The translations under genes and the position numbers were made by a program. A DNA stretch of 64,000 bases from Microbacterium sp. CBA3102 (GTDB lineage: Bacteria; Actinomycetota; Actinomycetes; Actinomycetales; Microbacteriaceae). A model generated the notes under the pieces. That model saw nothing but the letters and a program-made list of their open reading frames with translations. It was not told the DNA's origin and did no database searches. Of the stretch, positions 1-8,421 are shown one piece after another; within the stretch, counting starts at the first letter, position 1; each line of letters opens with the position of its first letter. The stretch is taken from contig NZ_CP042412.1 of NCBI RefSeq assembly GCF_007954505.1, positions 248,001-312,000 of the forward strand, in the 5' to 3' direction.

Positions 1-613
1 GGACGATGCGGTGCAGCCGCCCGTGCGGCACACGGTGCGCGAGCAGCACCGCGAGCCCGGCCAGCACCACGAACGTCAGCAGGACGGCCGTGGCGATCGG
101 TGTGGTGCGCGTGCTGAGGAAGATCGAGATCGCGATCAGGGGCAAGAACTCGCCGACCGCGCCGATCGCACTGATCGCACGACCGAACGGCGTGTCCAGC
201 TCGCGGGCGTCGCGCAGGATCGGCATCAGCGTGCCGAGCGCGGTGGAGCTCAGCGCGATGCCGATCACGACCATCCCCTCGCCGGGGGCGAAGAAGAAGC
301 CCAGGCCGATGCCCAGCAGAACGCTGAGGAGCCAGCCGAGGGAGGCGCGGGCGAGCGGTTTGCCCGCCACGGTCTTGAAGTCGATCTCGGTGCCGGCGAC
401 GAAGAACAGCAGCGCCAGACCGAAGTCGCTGAGCTTCTCCAGCAGGGGGCCCGGTTCGACCCAGCCGAGCACCGCCGGCCCCACGAGGATCCCGAGCACG
501 AGTTCGAACACCACGATCGGCACCCGCACCGCCGGGCGGACCCCGCGGGCGAGCAGGGGCGCGGCGACAGCCAGCAGGGGGATCAGCACCAGGCCGAGAT
601 CGCTCGCTTCCAC
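1..613 (-). CDS. cation:proton antiporter (CPA2/Kef type), 3' end cut off by window edge
   Basis: Integral membrane exchanger of the Na+/H+ or K+/H+ antiporter family. I translated the reverse strand from GTG at 613: about 204 codons without a stop, almost entirely hydrophobic helices, with family-like stretches such as ELVLGILVGPAVLGW, FFVAGTEIDF and GIALSSTALGTLMPILRDA. The first half of the protein is present (roughly six membrane helices); the rest lies left of base 1. A -10 box TACTCT at 621-626 ends 7 bases before the GTG, so the mRNA is probably leaderless. Whether it moves Na+ or K+ cannot be told. Confidence 0.85.
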   Translation of the reverse strand, partial: MEASDLGLVLIPLLAVAAPLLARGVRPAVRVPIVVFELVLGILVGPAVLGWVEPGPLLEKLSDFGLALLFFVAGTEIDFKTVAGKPLARASLGWLLSVLLGIGLGFFFAPGEGMVVIGIALSSTALGTLMPILRDARELDTPFGRAISAIGAVGEFLPLIAISIFLSTRTTPIATAVLLTFVVLAGLAVLLAHRVPHGRLHRIV

Positions 614-699
614 GATTCTCAGAGTAGCGAGTCGCCTCCCGCGATTCGCCCCCGGTGTGCATCCACGGCAGAATCGATGCACACCCTCGAGGAGCCTCC

Positions 700-1551
700 A
701 TGTCCCAGCCCGATACCGCCCGCCTGCTCATCGCCTGCGACGACCAGCCCGGGATCGTCGCCGCCGTGGCGGGCGTGCTCGCCCAGCACGGTGCGAACAT
801 CATCTCGCTCGACCAGCACTCGACGGATTCCGAGGGCGGACGCTTCTTCCAGCGCACCGTGATCCACCTCGATGGACTCGCCGCCGCACGCCCCGCGCTC
901 GAAGCCGACATCGCCGTCGTCGCCGAACGCTTCGGCATGGAGTGGTCGCTGCACGACGTCGCCCGCCGCAAGCGCGTGGCGATCTTCGTCTCGAAGTACG
1001 ACCACTGCCTGATGGAGCTGCTCTGGCGCACACAGCGCGGCCAGCTCGACATCGACATCACGATGGTCGTCTCCAACCACCCCGACCTTGCCGAGTCGGT
1101 CCGCTCCTTCGGCGTGCCCTTCGTGCACATCCCCTCGGGCGACAAGGCCGCCATGGAGGAGCGACAGCTCGAACTGCTGCGCGGGAACGTCGACCTCGTC
1201 GTGCTGGCGCGCTACATGCAGATCCTCACCGACGACTTCATCACCCGCCTCGAAGCGCCGGTGATCAACATCCACCACTCCTTCCTGCCCGCGTTCATCG
1301 GGGCGAACCCCTACGCCCGCGCCAAGGACCGCGGCGTGAAGCTGATCGGCGCGACCGCGCACTATGCGACGGCCGACCTCGATGAGGGGCCGATCATCGA
1401 GCAGGACGTCACGCGCGTGACCCACTCCGAGTCAGCGGCCGAGCTGCAGAGCCGCGGGGCCGATGTCGAGCGACTCGTGCTCGCCCGCGCCGTGCAGTGG
1501 CACGCCGAGGACCGTGTGATCGTGCACGGCAAGTCCACCGTCATCCTCTAG
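700..1551 (+). CDS. purU: formyltetrahydrofolate deformylase
   Basis: Cytosolic enzyme that hydrolyses 10-formyl-THF to THF and formate, balancing one-carbon units and supplying formate. The 283-residue product has the expected two parts: an N-terminal ACT domain (LLIACDDQPGIVAAVAGVL, about residues 5-85) and a formyltransferase-fold catalytic domain with VSNHPDL, the N-x-H core INIHHSFLPAF and HYATADLDEGPIIEQDV. The ATG at 700 is chosen over an upstream in-frame ATG at 655 because GAGGAG at 689-694 is a good ribosome binding site and the ACT domain then begins where family members begin. It stands alone between opposing genes. Confidence 0.95.
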   Translation: MSQPDTARLLIACDDQPGIVAAVAGVLAQHGANIISLDQHSTDSEGGRFFQRTVIHLDGLAAARPALEADIAVVAERFGMEWSLHDVARRKRVAIFVSKYDHCLMELLWRTQRGQLDIDITMVVSNHPDLAESVRSFGVPFVHIPSGDKAAMEERQLELLRGNVDLVVLARYMQILTDDFITRLEAPVINIHHSFLPAFIGANPYARAKDRGVKLIGATAHYATADLDEGPIIEQDVTRVTHSESAAELQSRGADVERLVLARAVQWHAEDRVIVHGKSTVIL

Positions 1552-1604
1552 CCCCGACGCCCGCTGGGCCTTCCTCCGGTCTCGGGGGCGCATGCGGTGA
1601 GCGG

Positions 1605-2651
1605 TCAGGAGGGGCGCGGCACGCCGGCGGCCAGCTCCGCGAACACCTCGGCGGCGCTGTCATGGCGTGCGAGCGGCGCCGCCTGCCCCATCCACAGCGA
1701 CTGGAGCTCCCCGAGATTCTGCTCCCCCGCCGCGGCCCGGAAGCGTCCGGTGAGCCAGTTCTGCATCGGGAACGGTGCGATCGTGCCGCTCGCCTCGATC
1801 GCCCGCACCGCACGGTTGCGGGCGCCCCGGGCCAGACGACCGCTCATGGCACGGGTGAGCACCGTCCCCTCGGCGGCGGTCGCACGGATTGCGGCGCGAT
1901 GCGCGGGCGTGGCCACGGATTCCGCCGTCGCGAGGAAGGCCGTCCCGACCTGCACGCCGGTCGCCCCCAACGCGAACGCCGCGGCGACTCCCCGTCGATC
2001 GGCGATGCCGCCTGCCGCGATCACCGGCACGTCCACCGCATCGACCACCTGCGGGACGAGCGCGAACGTGCCGACGAGCGAGTCCTCAGCGGGACGGAGG
2101 AACGACACCCGATGCCCGGCCGCCTCGGCACCCGTGGCGACCACCGCCTCCACCCCGGCGTCGGCGAGCGCGACGGCCTCGGCGACGGTGGTCGCGGTAC
2201 CGACGATGCGGATCCCCCGGCGCTGTGCCGCCTGGACGACCTCGGCCGACGGCACCCCGAACACCGTGCTGAGCACCGCGGGCCGGATCTCCCAGATCGC
2301 GTCGAGCTGCTCCTCGAGCGACGGGACGTACCGCTCCGGGCGCGCCGGGACATCGATGCCGACCGCCTCGTAGAAGGGTTGCAGCGCCTGCGCGAACACC
2401 GCGTGCTGCGGATTCGGCTCGACCTCGTCGCCGGTGGGGAGCCAGATGTTGACCGCGAACGGACGATCGGTCGCCGCCCGCAGCGCCGCGCCGGTCGCAC
2501 GGATACGGTCGACGTCGTAGCCGTAGAGTCCGAACGAACCGAGGCCGCCCGCAGCGCTGACCGCAGCCGTGAGGGCGGTCGAGGAGAGCCCGCCGAACGG
2601 GCCGAGGATGATCGGATGCTCGATCCCGAACAGGGCGCGAAGGTCACTCAT
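1605..2651 (-). CDS. nitronate monooxygenase family FMN protein
   Basis: FMN-dependent TIM-barrel oxidase of the nitronate monooxygenase (2-nitropropane dioxygenase) family, normally detoxifying propionate-3-nitronate or related nitronates. The 348-residue product carries the family start IEHPIILGPFGGLSS, glycine-rich phosphate-binding turns (VVATGAEAAGH, VPVIAAGGIADRRGVAAAFALGATGVQVGTAFLAT) and a C-terminal NWLTGRF region. A -10 like TACGGT (2659-2664) ends 7 bases before the ATG, so it may be leaderless. Related FabK-type enoyl reductases share the fold, but the length and the order of motifs favour nitronate monooxygenase. Confidence 0.88.
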   Translation of the reverse strand: MSDLRALFGIEHPIILGPFGGLSSTALTAAVSAAGGLGSFGLYGYDVDRIRATGAALRAATDRPFAVNIWLPTGDEVEPNPQHAVFAQALQPFYEAVGIDVPARPERYVPSLEEQLDAIWEIRPAVLSTVFGVPSAEVVQAAQRRGIRIVGTATTVAEAVALADAGVEAVVATGAEAAGHRVSFLRPAEDSLVGTFALVPQVVDAVDVPVIAAGGIADRRGVAAAFALGATGVQVGTAFLATAESVATPAHRAAIRATAAEGTVLTRAMSGRLARGARNRAVRAIEASGTIAPFPMQNWLTGRFRAAAGEQNLGELQSLWMGQAAPLARHDSAAEVFAELAAGVPRPS

Positions 2652-2784
2652 GCTTTCGACCGTACGCCCCGTCGGCTTTCGAATCGCGCACTGTGTGGCA
2701 TAAGTGGCCGGGAGCGCACCATTCGCGCGATTCGAAAGCGGCGGCGGCCCCCGGTGCTACCCTCACAACAGGAAGGGAGCGCGC

Positions 2785-3057
2785 ATGAGCGAGTGGTTCG
2801 GGCAGATGCTGAGCATCGTCGCGACCGCGCTCGGCCTCGTGTCGATGCCGGATGCCACGGCTCTCGGCCTCGCCGTCGCCCTGCTCGCGGTGACCGCACT
2901 CACCCTCGCGATCGTGCTGAGTGTGCGCCCCGAGGCCTCGACCGGTGCCCCGCATCCGTTGCGCGCCATCGACGTCGGCACCCTCCTCACGCAGAGTGAC
3001 CCTGATGCCGCCGGGCATCCGCGCCCTCGGGCGCCGGGAGTCGCGACCGCCGCGTAG
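2785..3057 (+). CDS. DUF6412-type small membrane protein
   Basis: A 90-residue protein with one long hydrophobic segment (about residues 22-45) and a polar, proline-rich tail. The ATG at 2785 follows GGAAGGGAG at 2771-2779. I recognise it from context as the small partner that commonly precedes a YidC paralogue in Microbacteriaceae (DUF6412). Its function is unknown; the 66-base gap to the insertase gene suggests co-transcription and a role in the membrane beside that insertase. Family assignment rests on size, topology and neighbour rather than on a strong motif. Confidence 0.65.
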   Translation: MSEWFGQMLSIVATALGLVSMPDATALGLAVALLAVTALTLAIVLSVRPEASTGAPHPLRAIDVGTLLTQSDPDAAGHPRPRAPGVATAA

Positions 3058-3123
3058 TCCGCTCTTTCGACGGGACCGCGCGGCCTTCGCCGACCCTTCC
3101 CGACACCTCGAACGGACACTTCC

Positions 3124-3903
3124 ATGGACCCCTTTGCCTTTCCACCCCTCGCCGCCCTCCTCGACGCCGCCTACGGCGCGCTGACCGGGCTCTCCGACCT
3201 GCTCACCCCCATCGCCGGTGCCTCCGCCGCCGCTCTCGCCGTCGTCCTCGTCACACTGCTCGTGCGGGTACTGCTCATCCCCGTCGGCATCTCCCAGGCC
3301 AAGGCCGAGCAGACCAGGGCGCGTCTCGCGCCGAAGCTGCGCGAGCTGCAGCGCCGCCACAAGAAGAACCCCGAGCGCCTGCAGAAGGAGACGCTGGCGC
3401 TGTACCGCGCAGAGAACACGTCGCCGTTCGCGGGGATGCTCCCGGTGCTCGCACAGGCCCCCGTGGTCGGCATCCTCTACACGCTGTTCCTCCGGACCGA
3501 GATCGCGGGACACCCGAACGAGCTGCTCGCGCACGACCTGTTCGGCGCACCGCTGGGCACGAGCCTGGTGTCGGCGCTGTTCGGGGGCACCGCGACACCC
3601 GCCACCTTCCTCGTGTTCGGGGTGCTGCTCGCGGTCATGCTCGCCGTCGCCGAGATCACCCGCCGCGTGTTCCGCCCGACGCCGGTCGACGGGGACGACT
3701 CACCCCTGAACTCCCCCACCCTGCTGCGCGTCGTCTCGGCGATGCACTACGCGACCGCGGTCTTCGCCGTGTTCGTGCCTCTCGCCGCTGCGCTCTACCT
3801 GACGGTCACGGTGGTGTGGACGCTCGTGCAGCGCGTGATCCTGCGCCGCCGGTACCCGCTGCCGGTCCCCGCGGTCAGTCGGGCAGCGGTATCGGTGCAG
3901 TGA
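3124..3903 (+). CDS. YidC/Oxa1-family membrane protein insertase (paralogue)
   Basis: Membrane insertase that helps hydrophobic helices into the lipid bilayer. The 259-residue product has the family pattern: helix at 38-56 (ALAVVLVTLLVRVLLIPVG), a charged cytoplasmic loop with coiled-coil character (QAKAEQTRARLAPKLRELQ, about 60-95), NTSPFAGMLPVLAQAPVVGILYTLF, and three further helices. It is shorter than the main YidC and is not next to rpmH/rnpA/jag, so it is likely a second copy linked to the DUF6412 gene just upstream. Its last 29 bases overlap the converging EamA gene. Confidence 0.9.
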   Translation: MDPFAFPPLAALLDAAYGALTGLSDLLTPIAGASAAALAVVLVTLLVRVLLIPVGISQAKAEQTRARLAPKLRELQRRHKKNPERLQKETLALYRAENTSPFAGMLPVLAQAPVVGILYTLFLRTEIAGHPNELLAHDLFGAPLGTSLVSALFGGTATPATFLVFGVLLAVMLAVAEITRRVFRPTPVDGDDSPLNSPTLLRVVSAMHYATAVFAVFVPLAAALYLTVTVVWTLVQRVILRRRYPLPVPAVSRAAVSVQ

Positions 3904-4792
3904 ACAGGCCGGAGGGACCGTCGTCGCGGCGTTCCCTCCGCACCCCGAGCGTGGTCCCGACGCTCGCGGCGATCACGAGGGCGACGGCGAGCATCCGCAG
4001 CGGCGTGGCGTCCTGCCCGAGGATGAGCCAGCCGGCGAGCGTCGCGAACGCCGGTTCGAGGCTCAGCAGCACACCGAACACGCGCTGCGGCAGACGGCGC
4101 AGCGCCGCGAGCTCGAAGCTGTAGGGGATCACGGACGACAGCACCGCGGTGATCGCAGCGAGCAGGAGCAGCTGCGGATCCATCGCCACCGTCGACGCGG
4201 CCGGGATGCCGACCGGGATGAGCAGGACGGCAGCGACCACGAGCCCCATCGCCAGGCCGCTGCTGCCCGGGATGAGGGAGCCGACGCGGGCGCTCATCCG
4301 GATGTACATGGCCCAGAAGGCCGCTGCGATCAGGATGAACAGCACACCGAGCGGATCGAGCGGCTCGGCACCGATCAGGCCGTCGATGCCCAGCACGATC
4401 ATTCCGAGGAGGGCCACTCCGACCCAGACGAAGTCCGTGACCTTCCGGGTGAGCACGGCCGCGAGCACGAGTGGTCCGAGGAACTCGATCGCGACGGCGG
4501 GGCCCAGGGGGATGCGGTCGATCGCCGCGTAGAAGAAGCCGTTCATCGCTGCCAGCGAGACGCCGAAGAGCACCGCGGCGAACCACTGCGGGCGGGTCCA
4601 CTTCCCGGGCCGCGGGCGCACGATGACGACCAGGAGGATCGCGGCGATGGCGACGCGCAGTGAGGTCACCCCCCACGGACCGAGCACCGGGAAGAGCTGG
4701 GCCGCGACGGCGGCGCCGAAAGGAAGCGAGAGGCAGGAGCCGATGACGAGCGCGACTCCGACGAGGGGACGGGACGCGGCCGGCTTCTGCAC
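3875..4792 (-). CDS. EamA/RhtA-like drug/metabolite exporter
   Basis: Ten-helix inner-membrane exporter of the DMT superfamily; 305 residues with two EamA repeats of about 140 residues each. The second-repeat sequence VIPYSFELAALRRLPQRVFGVLLSLEPAFATLAGWLILGQ (described here only as positions about 225-265) is typical of the RhtA branch, which exports threonine and homoserine in E. coli; the substrate here is inferred only. Start GTG 4792 is preceded by -10 box TAAGCT (4799-4804) with exactly six bases between, so leaderless. The 3' end overlaps the yidC paralogue tail-to-tail. Confidence 0.88.
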   Translation of the reverse strand: MQKPAASRPLVGVALVIGSCLSLPFGAAVAAQLFPVLGPWGVTSLRVAIAAILLVVIVRPRPGKWTRPQWFAAVLFGVSLAAMNGFFYAAIDRIPLGPAVAIEFLGPLVLAAVLTRKVTDFVWVGVALLGMIVLGIDGLIGAEPLDPLGVLFILIAAAFWAMYIRMSARVGSLIPGSSGLAMGLVVAAVLLIPVGIPAASTVAMDPQLLLLAAITAVLSSVIPYSFELAALRRLPQRVFGVLLSLEPAFATLAGWLILGQDATPLRMLAVALVIAASVGTTLGVRRERRDDGPSGLFTAPIPLPD

Positions 4793-4843
4793 TCCCCAAG
4801 CTTAGGCGGCGGCTCCCCCTCGGTGCCGCCGCCTGAGCACGTG

Positions 4844-5728
4844 TCAGAGGCCCTTGCCGCCGGTGACCGCGATGACCGAGCCGGACGTGTATGAGGATTC
4901 CGCCGATGCCAGGTACACGTAGGCGCCGGCCAGTTCCGCCGGCTGACCCGCCCGCCCCAGCGGAGTGTCGGCACCGAAGGTCGCCAGCCGCTCGGCATCC
5001 CATCCGGTCGCGGGGATCAGGGGTGTCCAGACCGGTCCCGGCGCGACGGCGTTGACCCGGATCCCGCGGGGTCCCGCCTCCTCGGCGAGCGCCTTGACGA
5101 ACGCGATCTGCGCCGCCTTGGTCATGGCGTAGTCGATCAATCCCGGTGAGGGGTTGTAGGCCTGGATGGAAGCCGTCACGATGATGCTCGCTCCGGGCTG
5201 GAGGTCGGGGTAGGCCGCCCGCGCCGAGAACAGCATGCCCGCCAGGTTCGTGTCGAACACCCGACGCATGCGGTCCGTCTCCAGACTCCCGAAGTCGTCG
5301 ATGTCGTGCTGATAGCCCGCGTTGAGCACGAGCACGTCGAGCCCACCCAACTCGCTCCGCGTGCGGGCGACGATGTCGGTCGCGAAAGCCTCTTCTCGCA
5401 GGTCGCCTGCGAAGCCCACACCCGTGCGCCCCGTCTCGCGGACGAGGGCGAGCGTGTCCTCCGCGTCGTCCTGCTCCTCGGGCAGGTGCGCGATCGCGAT
5501 GTCGGCGCCCTCCCGGGCGAAGGCGATCGCGACGGCCCGACCGATCCCGGAGTCACCGCCCGTGATGAGAGCACGGCGACCTTCCAGGCGCCCGTGGCCG
5601 ACGTAGGTCCCTTCGCCGTGATCCGGTTCAGGGCGCGTCCGCTCGGTCAGCCCCGGCTGGTCCTGGTGCTGGTCGGGAAAGCCCTCTTCGCGGTGCGCGT
5701 GCCGGGGGTCGGTGGTGTCGTCGGTCAT
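4844..5728 (-). CDS. SDR family oxidoreductase (YghA/YhdG-like, with N-terminal extension)
   Basis: NAD(P)-dependent short-chain dehydrogenase of 294 residues. A polar 45-residue N-terminal stretch rich in His, Asp and Glu precedes the Rossmann domain, as in YghA/general-stress SDRs. Visible motifs: TGGDSGIGRA cofactor loop, NAGYQ, catalytic serine in TASIQAY, YAMTK (Tyr-x3-Lys), and PGPVWTPL. Start ATG 5728 follows a purine-rich GAGGAGGATCG; the open frame continues upstream to 6055 but that part is not protein-like. The substrate is unknown; homologues are often stress-induced. Confidence 0.9.
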   Translation of the reverse strand: MTDDTTDPRHAHREEGFPDQHQDQPGLTERTRPEPDHGEGTYVGHGRLEGRRALITGGDSGIGRAVAIAFAREGADIAIAHLPEEQDDAEDTLALVRETGRTGVGFAGDLREEAFATDIVARTRSELGGLDVLVLNAGYQHDIDDFGSLETDRMRRVFDTNLAGMLFSARAAYPDLQPGASIIVTASIQAYNPSPGLIDYAMTKAAQIAFVKALAEEAGPRGIRVNAVAPGPVWTPLIPATGWDAERLATFGADTPLGRAGQPAELAGAYVYLASAESSYTSGSVIAVTGGKGL

Positions 5729-5828
5729 GGCCGATCCTCCTCGTCTCGTCGAACGAGGCCCACACTTCCACCCTTGCCCGCCCGTGGTCAGGGGCTTGAC
5801 ATCCCGGGCTCGGAGCCGCGGTCCCGGC

Positions 5829-6176
5829 TCAGAGCGGAGGGGTGACCGGAACCTCGCCGGCACCGGGCTCGTCGCCGGCCTCGGCGGGTTCGGGCACGAG
5901 GTACAGCCCGCTCGGCGCGTTCGCGGTGAAGGCGAGTGCCTCGATCCACGCCCGGTTGATGGACGGCTGACGGCTGCCGAAGTACTTGAAGACGAGCGAG
6001 CTCCCCGGCTGGATCCACACCGTGGTGCGCCCGCCGCCGACGCTCGCATCCTCACGCCAGCTGAACGGGAAGGGCTCCCCGCGGCGCAGCTTCGCGGTGA
6101 TGACGAGCTGAAGGTGGGTGAGGGCGCGATCCTCGATCTCGGTCTTCACGCCGCCTTCGTAGACGAATTTACCCAT
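5829..6176 (-). CDS. DUF7882 family protein
   Basis: A 115-residue soluble protein beginning MGKFVYEGG and containing EDRALTHLQLVITAKLRRGEPFPFSW, Gly-rich GGGRTTVW, YFGSRQPSINRAWIEAL and a Pro/Glu tail. This pattern is one I know from Microbacteriaceae, where such proteins were often mislabelled ATP-dependent DNA ligase and are now placed in DUF7882; no ligase motif (KxDG) is present. Function unknown. The ribosome binding site AAGGAGC lies just upstream of the ATG. Confidence 0.8.
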   Translation of the reverse strand: MGKFVYEGGVKTEIEDRALTHLQLVITAKLRRGEPFPFSWREDASVGGGRTTVWIQPGSSLVFKYFGSRQPSINRAWIEALAFTANAPSGLYLVPEPAEAGDEPGAGEVPVTPPL

Positions 6177-6365
6177 GGGTGGTGCTCCTTGGTCGCTGCC
6201 GGGCCGAGACGACGGCTCACCTCATTCTCCCGTACTCGGGAGAAGGTTATCGCCTCCGAGTGCGGTCGACCGCGCGCTGGCGACTCGCTGCACCGAAGTC
6301 AACCCCCTTCGGCGGAGCGACGGCAGGACCCTAGCCTCGGGACACGCGATTCGAGGAGGACTGCC

Positions 6366-6845
6366 ATGAACGACCGACACATCGACGACCGCCCGGATGA
6401 CGGATACACCCCCACGACCACGCATGCCGAATGGGGCGCGGGGAACCCTCGATTGCGCATCAGCCGAGACGACGAACGCACCGAATTCGCGCTCGAGGCC
6501 GACGTGGTGCGGATCGGGTCGGCCGAGGGCAACGAACTGCGCCTCCCCGAGACCGACCCCGTGCACGCGACCATCACGCACGACGACCGCGACGAGTACG
6601 TGCTGACCTTGAACGGCGAGGGCGAGACCAACGCGAGCCTGGGTGTGGACGCGACTCACACCGACGAGTCCTCCGAGACGCTGCGCACGGGCGCGCACTT
6701 CACGGCGGGGCCCTGGACGTTCGTGTTCGCACGCGACGAGTTCGCCGACCACGGACGTCCGTACGGGGGGCGCGCGGGCGGGGAGTACTCCGATCAGCCG
6801 CTGCAGCCGCCGCGTCCCGACTACGACGAGAGCGAAGAGCGATGA
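6366..6845 (+). CDS. FHA-domain-like protein
   Basis: A 159-residue acidic protein. After about 30 polar residues comes a forkhead-associated-like beta sandwich: LRISRDDERTEFALEADVVRIGSAEGNELRLPETD, then HATITHDDRDEYVLTL (about residues 32-115). FHA domains bind phosphothreonine peptides; the usual Gly-Arg and Ser of the binding loops are only partly kept (RIGS, ELRL), so binding is an inference. ATG 6366 has an excellent GAGGAGGA ribosome binding site at 6353-6360, which excludes the longer frame upstream. Its stop overlaps the CBS gene start by four bases (ATGA), so the two are translationally coupled. Confidence 0.75.
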   Translation: MNDRHIDDRPDDGYTPTTTHAEWGAGNPRLRISRDDERTEFALEADVVRIGSAEGNELRLPETDPVHATITHDDRDEYVLTLNGEGETNASLGVDATHTDESSETLRTGAHFTAGPWTFVFARDEFADHGRPYGGRAGGEYSDQPLQPPRPDYDESEER

Positions 6846-7255
6846 CCACCACGCGCGACCTCATGACGCCGAGTCCGCGCTGCATCGGCGTGAACGATTC
6901 GCTCCGCATCGCCGCATCCGTCATGGCCGAGCTCGACGTCGGCGCGCTGCCGATCTGCGGAGAGGACAGCCGCCTCAAGGGCATGCTCACCGATCGCGAC
7001 ATCGTGGTCGGTGCGGTCGCTCTGGGGATGGATCCCGAGACGACACCGGTCGAAGCGCTCGCGAAGGGGAAACCCGTCACGGTGGGCGCGGACGACGACA
7101 TCCGCGTGGCCCTGGAGCGCATGCAGGAGAACCAGGTGCGCCGTCTGCCCGTGATCGCGGACCGCCGCCTGGTCGGCATCGTGAGCCAGGCGGACATCGC
7201 CCGATCGCTCTCGGCGGCCACGACGGGCAAGACCGTGGAGAGCATCTCCCGCTGA
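6842..7255 (+). CDS. CBS-domain pair protein
   Basis: A 137-residue cytosolic protein made of two CBS motifs: residues about 1-60 (MTPSPRCIGVNDSLRIAASV ... GMLTDRDIVVGAV) and 72-125 (VTVGADDDIRVALERMQENQ ... VGIVSQADIARSL). Such stand-alone pairs sense adenine nucleotides and act as regulatory modules in stress responses. It overlaps the FHA-like gene by four bases. No catalytic domain is attached, so the partner is unknown. Confidence 0.9.
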   Translation: MTTTRDLMTPSPRCIGVNDSLRIAASVMAELDVGALPICGEDSRLKGMLTDRDIVVGAVALGMDPETTPVEALAKGKPVTVGADDDIRVALERMQENQVRRLPVIADRRLVGIVSQADIARSLSAATTGKTVESISR

Positions 7256-7288
7256 GCCCAGGTCCACGAGGCCGGCGCGCAGGAGGCC

Positions 7289-7314
7289 GGCGCGCCGGGG
7301 GGGGTCAGCGCGCC
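7289..7314. terminator. GC-rich stem-loop between converging genes
   Basis: GGCGCGC at 7289-7295 pairs with GCGCGCC at 7308-7314. The 13-base sequence GAGGCCGGCGCGC occurs twice, at 7268-7280 and 7283-7295, so an alternative pairing with the first copy is also possible. It lies between the end of the CBS gene and the end of the alcohol dehydrogenase gene. There is no T-tract, as is usual in this GC range. Confidence 0.45.
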
Positions 7315-7321
7315 CGGGGGG

Positions 7322-8410
7322 TCAGCGCCCCGGGACCAGCCCGATCCGCAGCGGCGCCCCTGGCTCGGCTGCCTCCTCCAAGGCCCTGTCGATCTCGAGG
7401 AGCCCGCGGACCGCGCCGACGGCGTCACCGAAGGGATAGGCGCGACCGCGCCCGGCCAGGAAGCCGACCGCCTCCGCCAGCTCGGCACCCGTGTAGTTGT
7501 GGACACCGGCGACCGTCACGAGGCGCCGCACGATGCTCTCGGCGTCGAAAGGTACGGGGTCTGCGGGGAAGACGCTGCCGACGAGCACGACCGTGCCGCC
7601 GACCGCCACGCCTTCGAGCGCGTCGCGGACCGCGTGACCGGACGCCTCGATCACGACATCGGGTTCGCGGTCCACCACGGTCGCGCCGAATCGTGTCGCG
7701 AGCGCCCTGCGCTCCGGGTTCGGGTCGAGCACCTCCACCGTCGCGCCCTGTTCGACGGCGATGGCCGCGGCGGACAGCCCGACCAATCCCGCGCCGTGGA
7801 TTCGCACGGCGGCGCCGTCGAGGTCCCGTCCCTGGGCAGCCCTGGCCACCGCTGCCCAGGCGGTCGCCGTGGCGCACGAGGCGGGAGCGAGCACTGCGGC
7901 GGGGAGTGCCTCCGGCACGCGGACGATCGCGGTGCCGGTGCGCAGCTGCACGTGACTCGCGAAGGCGCCGGTGAGGTCGCCGTGGACACCGACCCGGTCG
8001 TGACCGTACTTGCCGAGGTCGCGGCACTTCTGCGGTATCCCGCGCAGGCAGCGGTCGCAGCTCCCACAGGAGACGGTCACCGACCACACCACGCGATCGC
8101 CGATGCGCAGCGGGGTGCCGTCGACCCCGCTCGCCCCGGCGTCACCGGTCGCGATCACACGCCCGACGCTCTCGTGCCCGAGCACCAGCGGCACCGGAGC
8201 GGAGCGGCGCCCCTGCACGGTGTGGACATCGGAGCCGCAGATGGTCGACATCTCGACCGCGACCAGCACGTCGCCATCGGCGAGCGCCACTCCCGGCACC
8301 GCGATCGTCTCGTGCGGGTGTCCGGCGCCGATCCAGACCATCGCGGTCGCCGCCGGGCGCAGCGCGACGTCTCTGCGGTGCCCGGGAGGACGGATCAGCA
8401 GCGTTCCCAT
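7322..8410 (-). CDS. phosphonate-locus zinc alcohol dehydrogenase (TIGR03366-like)
   Basis: MDR-type zinc-dependent dehydrogenase, 362 residues. Catalytic zinc ligands lie in ICGSDVHTVQG and GHESVGRV; the structural zinc loop has four cysteines (CGSCDRCLRGIPQKC); the NAD(P) fold follows with GAGLVGLSAAAIAVEQGATVEV. It is the last gene of the minus-strand phosphonate operon, 11 bases after the HAD hydrolase. TIGR03366 alcohol dehydrogenases are a known recurrent member of phosphonate gene sets with exactly these neighbours. A role on an aldehyde or alcohol derived from an aminophosphonate is inferred. Confidence 0.87.
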   Translation of the reverse strand: MGTLLIRPPGHRRDVALRPAATAMVWIGAGHPHETIAVPGVALADGDVLVAVEMSTICGSDVHTVQGRRSAPVPLVLGHESVGRVIATGDAGASGVDGTPLRIGDRVVWSVTVSCGSCDRCLRGIPQKCRDLGKYGHDRVGVHGDLTGAFASHVQLRTGTAIVRVPEALPAAVLAPASCATATAWAAVARAAQGRDLDGAAVRIHGAGLVGLSAAAIAVEQGATVEVLDPNPERRALATRFGATVVDREPDVVIEASGHAVRDALEGVAVGGTVVLVGSVFPADPVPFDAESIVRRLVTVAGVHNYTGAELAEAVGFLAGRGRAYPFGDAVGAVRGLLEIDRALEEAAEPGAPLRIGLVPGR

Positions 8411-8421
8411 GTCACGGTCTC

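Noticed and set aside
5712..6365. N-terminal extension of the FHA-like protein in an open frame from 5712
   Set aside because: The upstream part is antisense to the DUF7882 gene and a strong ribosome binding site precedes ATG 6366.
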